From contig NC_052351.1 in NCBI RefSeq assembly GCF_009727055.1, forward strand, positions 59,936,205 through 60,000,204: 64,000 nucleotides of DNA, given 5' to 3'. Origin of the DNA: Benincasa hispida. Lineage: Eukaryota > Streptophyta > Magnoliopsida > Cucurbitales > Cucurbitaceae. The notes below the pieces were generated by a model. It saw only the letters and a list, made by a program, of their open reading frames with translations, was not told the DNA's origin and did no database searches. Shown here in pieces: positions 59,773 to 64,000 of the stretch. Positions within the stretch are counted from its first letter, which is position 1. Every line of letters begins with the position of its first letter. A program made the position numbers and the translations under genes.

Positions 59773-61339
59773 TGAAGAAACAGTGAAGTTTCACAATGGA
59801 AGCGGGATTGTCCCAATTTATTTTCCACAGAATCAAAATTTACAGAATAAAAAATATTTATGCATTATACATTTTACAGCATGCCTGATCAAAAGGAAGA
59901 AGGAAAGAAAAACAAGCTTACCTTTGAAGAACAACTTCTTCACGTACTCCCTCGATCCGATCACAAACACTTCGACTGGATCTCGATCTCCAAAAATTGA
60001 AATCTCTAATGGCCATCACTCCAAGAGAACCAGGGATGAGAATAAGTAGGACTGATAGGCTCTGTTAAGATTTTGGGAAGAGGGAGAGAATTTTGAGAGA
60101 GAAAAAAGAAAACCTTTTTCTTCTCTGTGTTCTTAGGAGTAAATTTTAGAGAATTCATAGAGAGACCTTCGAAGAAGATGAAGGAGTCAAAAAAACTGAA
60201 ATACCCCTTTAAGTTTCACGATGGTTAGACAGAAAAATTAGGGAAGGAGTTATTCATAACTCCTTCTATTAATTTATTTAAAATTAAATTAAATTAAATA
60301 TATAAATACAAAGAAATAATATAATAATTAACTTATTAATGATTATATAATTATATTATATTCAAAATATAACACATAATCTATAGTATATTGTATCTAT
60401 AAAATATAACCTATAGTTTTATTTCTCTCAATCATTTCATGCTATTTAATATAAATACATTTATACTAAATTTAATATATAAACTCAACATATAATTAAT
60501 ATTTGAATCATATTCAAATATATTTCCTTCAAATAAACTTTATATTATAATGTATCAAATACTATCATATTAATTATATCATATATAATTAATTCCCTCA
60601 ATTAATTTGAACAATTCAAATTAATCCAAAATTAATTCTCAATAATCCTTGTCAAGCTATAGAGGGACCTTATGGACCTGTAGATTGAAGCTCTAGTGAT
60701 ACTTGGATAATTAATCTAAACTTTTAAATTAAATTGCCAAACATCCATTAACTGCCGGTTACTCCACTAAAGACTGACAACTGAATTATTTTTGTATAGA
60801 TATATTATCTGTATCCATTGGAATAACAAGTCAACAGTGTGATGACTTTTACAAATTGCTCGCAAGTATACACTGGACCAAAATTACCATTTTGCTCATG
60901 TAGTTACATTCAACTCTTTAAGTACCATTGATCCCTCTTATGAAATAAGTGTGAAACCCGGATCTCAATTTCCCTACTCAAGCAGGTAATTAGGGAATTA
61001 AGTAAGTGTAAGTTAAATCCTATGTTGAAGAGATGAAAATTTTCTACATGTTGAATAGATTTTCCTTGAGTAGCCTTGAGTTAAGCCTTAACTAGTAAAA
61101 AATTGGCTAATGTGGAAGTCAAAAGAAACCATGCGGTGGGTGTTAGGAACATAACGCATTTGAGATGAGGCTAAGTTTGTAGAGGTTAAAAGGAGTTAAG
61201 CATTGAAGCCAAGGACAACCATGCGTTGAGCTTGTGAGGTTTGGACGCATGTTGGCCAAAGCGTTGGCAAGAGGCATTGCCCAAAGGTTGCTCATGCATT
61301 GAAGCTGCATTAGCGAGAGCGAGAGAGCTAAACATTGAG

Positions 61340-61960
61340 CGCAAGGCACTTGGTGGACGATCGTGTAGCTACAAGTGGTGCTAAAGGATGCGCTAGATGA
61401 TAGCACTACACGATAGGCGATAACACTACATGATCAGTATAAGCGTTAGACGTTAGAGCTAAACGATGAGGTCAGGTGCTAGACGATGCGTTAGGTGCGG
61501 GCACTGGGTAATAGACGCAAGCGCTACATGATGAGCGTGGCTACACGATAGGCAAAGTGCTAGATGATGGCATTGCATGATAGACGCAGACACTAGACGA
61601 TGGCGCTACACGATAAGCGGACGCGCAAGACAATGGGCACGATGCGTTAGACGATAGCCGTCAACGCTACACGATGAGTGACAACAAGAGCTACATGATA
61701 AGTAGACGCACTAGACGATGGGCGTGATGCATTAGACGATAGGCGTCAATGCTATACGATGAGAGTGACAGCGAGAGCTACACGATAGGTGCAGAAGCTA
61801 TGCGATAGGCTATGCGCTAGACGATGAGCAACAATGAGATCGTTAACAGCGAAAGATACACGGTAGCGAAATCATTGAGAGCGAGAGATCACTAAACAAT
61901 GGAGCTATGCGATGAAGTACAAGAGTTACACAATGGACTAGATGATGGGTCAAGAGTTTA
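61340..61960. repeat. Degenerate ~18-20-bp minisatellite in the family B LTR
   Basis: Units alternate between GCTACACGATAGGCG-like and CTAGACGATGGGCG-like forms for over 600 bp, roughly 25-30 copies with many substitutions. The tract is GC-richer than anything near it. No stable reading frame. Confidence 0.85.
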
Positions 61961-62259
61961 TACGGTGCTGAGGCTTGCGTTACGCAAGGCTGATGAATTC
62001 ACCCGGATAAGTGGCTGAACTGAGAGGAGGTATAGCTTTAGTTAGTAGGAGCTGGACCAATAGAGTTTCATGCAAAGAAGATTTATGCATTAGGAAGACA
62101 AATCAAACTTCATGCAAGTAGGTGAGTGGCATGGAAGTAAGTGAATGGCAAGTAAGTAGGTGGTGGCAAAGCTTGGTGTAAACACTCCAAAAGTTGCTAA
62201 AGAAGAAGGTGTCTTGCATTGAAAGCTTTGTGAGATGATGAGGATCAGTTCATTTGGCC

Positions 62260-62267
62260 TATAAATA
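62260..62267 (+). promoter_or_regulatory. TATA box of the family B LTR
   Basis: TATAAATA within GGCCTATAAATACCACC, a textbook LTR core promoter placed about 1.3 kb into the LTR. Transcription would begin near 62290-62300. Confidence 0.65.
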
Positions 62268-63530
62268 CCACCACAAGGTGACTTCTTAGTTCTAACAAAA
62301 ATTCTCTTTAAAAAATAGCAGGAAGAGTGTTGAGAGCAGTTCCAGAGGAAAACTAAGCGGTTCCAAGAGGAGGAGATTCTGTCAGACAGTGAAGTCTGGA
62401 AGTAGCATCAAATTAGGACGAGAAGTTCTCCTAGATTACTCGTGCATCTTGAGTGATTTCAAAGCCACCTGAAAGCTCTAAGAGTCTAGTTTTCAAGGTA
62501 GGGCTGCCGAAGAAGAAGCTCCAAGGAATCAGCTGAAGAGTAAGAAAAATACAGAAGGGTCGAGCTCTAGGGTAAGCTTGAGCCAATCTTGATGATTTGA
62601 GGATTCCAGCCAAACCACAAGAATTTCTGAGCTAAGATTTTAAGGTAAGCTTCTTGAGAACTTTTACAACATGTTTGTAGAAGAAAATATCTCAAAATAA
62701 GGCTTATAACTATGTGTAATCGGAGCTTAAAGTTGAATCTGAAATTTAGGGTTCAAAAAGGAGCCCGAGGAAACCAAGGAACTTCTAGAGAGAAAGATTC
62801 TGCCTTACCAAGATGAGGGGTAATTTCCTTTAAGTCTTAGGCATATATTTTAGAGTATAAGTATATGCTTATATTGTGAATGGGTAATTAGTATGAGAAT
62901 GAGAATATGTGAACAGGATGGTTAAGGGCTCAATAGACCTTGTTCCTGAGCCCGAGATCAGAATCTCACAAGATGGTTAGGGGACCGAGAGGTTTAGTTC
63001 CTGAGCCTGTAAGAGGAAACTCGTATGGGATGGTCAGAGGGTCGACAAGGCTAGCTTCTAAGCCCATAAACGGGGAGCTATGTGCACATAAGAGACATAG
63101 GAAACATAGCAAACACAAGAGAGTAAGCGTTTATGATTAATATCAGTTTAACTATCTACCGTGTGTGTATGTAGAGTTTGAGAACAGACTTGTTATGAGT
63201 AGTATCAGTTTAACTATCTACCATGCGTGTAGGTAGAGTTGAGATCAGACTCATTCAAGGTTGAGGTTTGAATGTAACCTCGTATTTATGATATGCTTGT
63301 ATTATTTATGAGTTGAAATAGACTCTAAAAGTTGCTTACCACTCACTAAGCTTCTTAAAGCTCATTCTTTTCTTTCATGTTTTTCTTCCTAGGTAGTGAA
63401 AGGTGAGGAGTTCCATGGTGCTGTTAAGGTCAAGGTCTGCCACAACCACAGTCACACTTCTGGGTTTAAGAGTTGTTGTTGTAAACTTTGTAGTTAAGCC
63501 TAAGAGTTGTATAAACGTTGTACTGTTTGT

Positions 63531-63536
63531 AATAAA
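63531..63536 (+). terminator. Polyadenylation signal of the family B LTR
   Basis: AATAAA following TGTACTGTTTGT and about 160 bp before the LTR end. This places the R/U5 border nearby. Confidence 0.55.
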
Positions 63537-64000
63537 ATGAGCTTAATCAAACAGTTGTTGTTTACATCTTTGGCTTAAAGTTTATGAGAGTAAAGAGGTT
63601 CAGATGAGCAGTAGGTATCACAAAAGGGTAGTATATGTGGTCCTTCACGCCTCCCCTCGGGCTCAGAAGGCGGGTTCGGGGCAGGGTGTAACAATAAGTC
63701 ATAGTCCAAATATGACTAAATCCCTCTCGGGCCAAAAGAAGGTGTGGCTATATTGTTCAAGCCCCAGAATCAGCCCTTAAGGAAGCAATTTATCTTCTTA
63801 CAATGACATTAGGAAAGAAGTGGATTCCTTCTTGTGTAGCTATGTTCCTAATTTCACAATTAGATGAATCCTCAAAATGGTAGGCATATTGAGTTGGTGA
63901 TTTGACCACTCTCACCCTTACAATTAAAGGACCGCCTTCATAGGTAGGAGTTCACAACTCACTCAGGATTCAGGTCATGTCACCTATGGTCATCCTGGTG

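Larger units (their letters stand above)
60950..63693 (+). mobile_element. Solo LTR, family B (2,744 bp), nested in a family A LTR
   Basis: It starts TGTGAAACCCGGATCTCAAT and ends GGGGCAGGGTGTAACA. ATAAG flanks it on both sides (60945-60949 and 63694-63698). TG...CA ends plus a 5-bp duplication and no internal genes make it a solo LTR. It has LTR anatomy on the plus strand: a TATA box at 62260, a long transcribed part, and a polyadenylation signal at 63531. Its U3 holds a large degenerate minisatellite (61340-61960). Unusually long for a plant LTR, though not unprecedented. Confidence 0.88.
59773..64000 (-). mobile_element. LTR, family A, third copy, interrupted and running off the window
   Basis: The plus-strand start TGAAGAAACAGTG matches the 3' terminus of the copy at 48090. 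AAGGACCGCC...AGGTAGGAGTTCACAA at 63928-63960 matches 49658-49690, and GCCGGTTACTCCACTAAAGA near 60755 matches 49231-49250. The element is read on the minus strand. It is split by a complete solo LTR at 60950-63693 and its 5' end lies past 64000, so solo or paired status is unknown. Confidence 0.8.

Noticed and set aside
61340..61960. A repetitive protein-coding region
   Set aside because: Unit lengths vary and are not multiples of three; no frame stays open through it.
1..64000. tRNA, rRNA or snRNA genes
   Set aside because: No cloverleaf-type A/B box pairs or conserved rRNA words were noticed by eye; a dedicated scan was not possible.

Overview
The window is nuclear DNA of a flowering plant. 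It is very AT-rich, holds one intron-containing auxin efflux (PIN) gene, and is otherwise filled with plant transposons and a nuclear copy of mitochondrial DNA. A cucurbit is my best guess from the repeat types, but nothing here fixes the species. No rRNA, tRNA, CRISPR or bacterial-type operon was seen.

Layout. 1-1175: two AT-rich tandem arrays (about 138-bp and 108-bp units). 1899-3848: a solo LTR with TG...CA ends and a GTCTC target duplication. 5560-6640: a mitochondrial insert carrying an nad2 exon. 7796-16644 and 16645-25680: an ~8.76-kb segment present twice in tandem. The second copy is full of scattered single-base insertions, and the first contains a Nextera/Tn5 mate-pair junction adapter, so the duplication is most likely an assembly artefact. 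25683-35740: intergenic DNA with MITEs. 35832-38205: the PIN gene on the minus strand, six exons, 601 residues, apparently intact. 38577-39401: a terminal-inverted-repeat element just upstream of it. 41050-43220: a dead PIF/Harbinger unit (transposase plus Myb/SANT-like gene).

45480-56485 is the most interesting part. A LINE remnant is split by a 9,716-bp CACTA (En/Spm) element at 46503-56218, flanked by the 3-bp duplication TAT. I saw no transposase in it. On its minus strand it carries intron-containing pieces of at least three unrelated host genes: a uroporphyrinogen-III C-methyltransferase, a DA1-like LIM peptidase and a cyanase. It also carries one unidentified exon and a nested solo LTR of the same family as 1899-3848. 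A second Nextera junction adapter sits near its right end.

56486-64000 holds CACTA-type subterminal repeats, a Copia gag remnant with its LTR, a 52-bp tandem array, and a third LTR of the first family. That LTR is itself interrupted by a 2,744-bp solo LTR (60950-63693, duplication ATAAG) containing an unusual minisatellite built on an ACGATG-like core.

Only the PIN gene looks like a functional host gene. The other gene-like stretches are transposon genes, captured fragments, organelle DNA or GC-rich islands that I could not identify.
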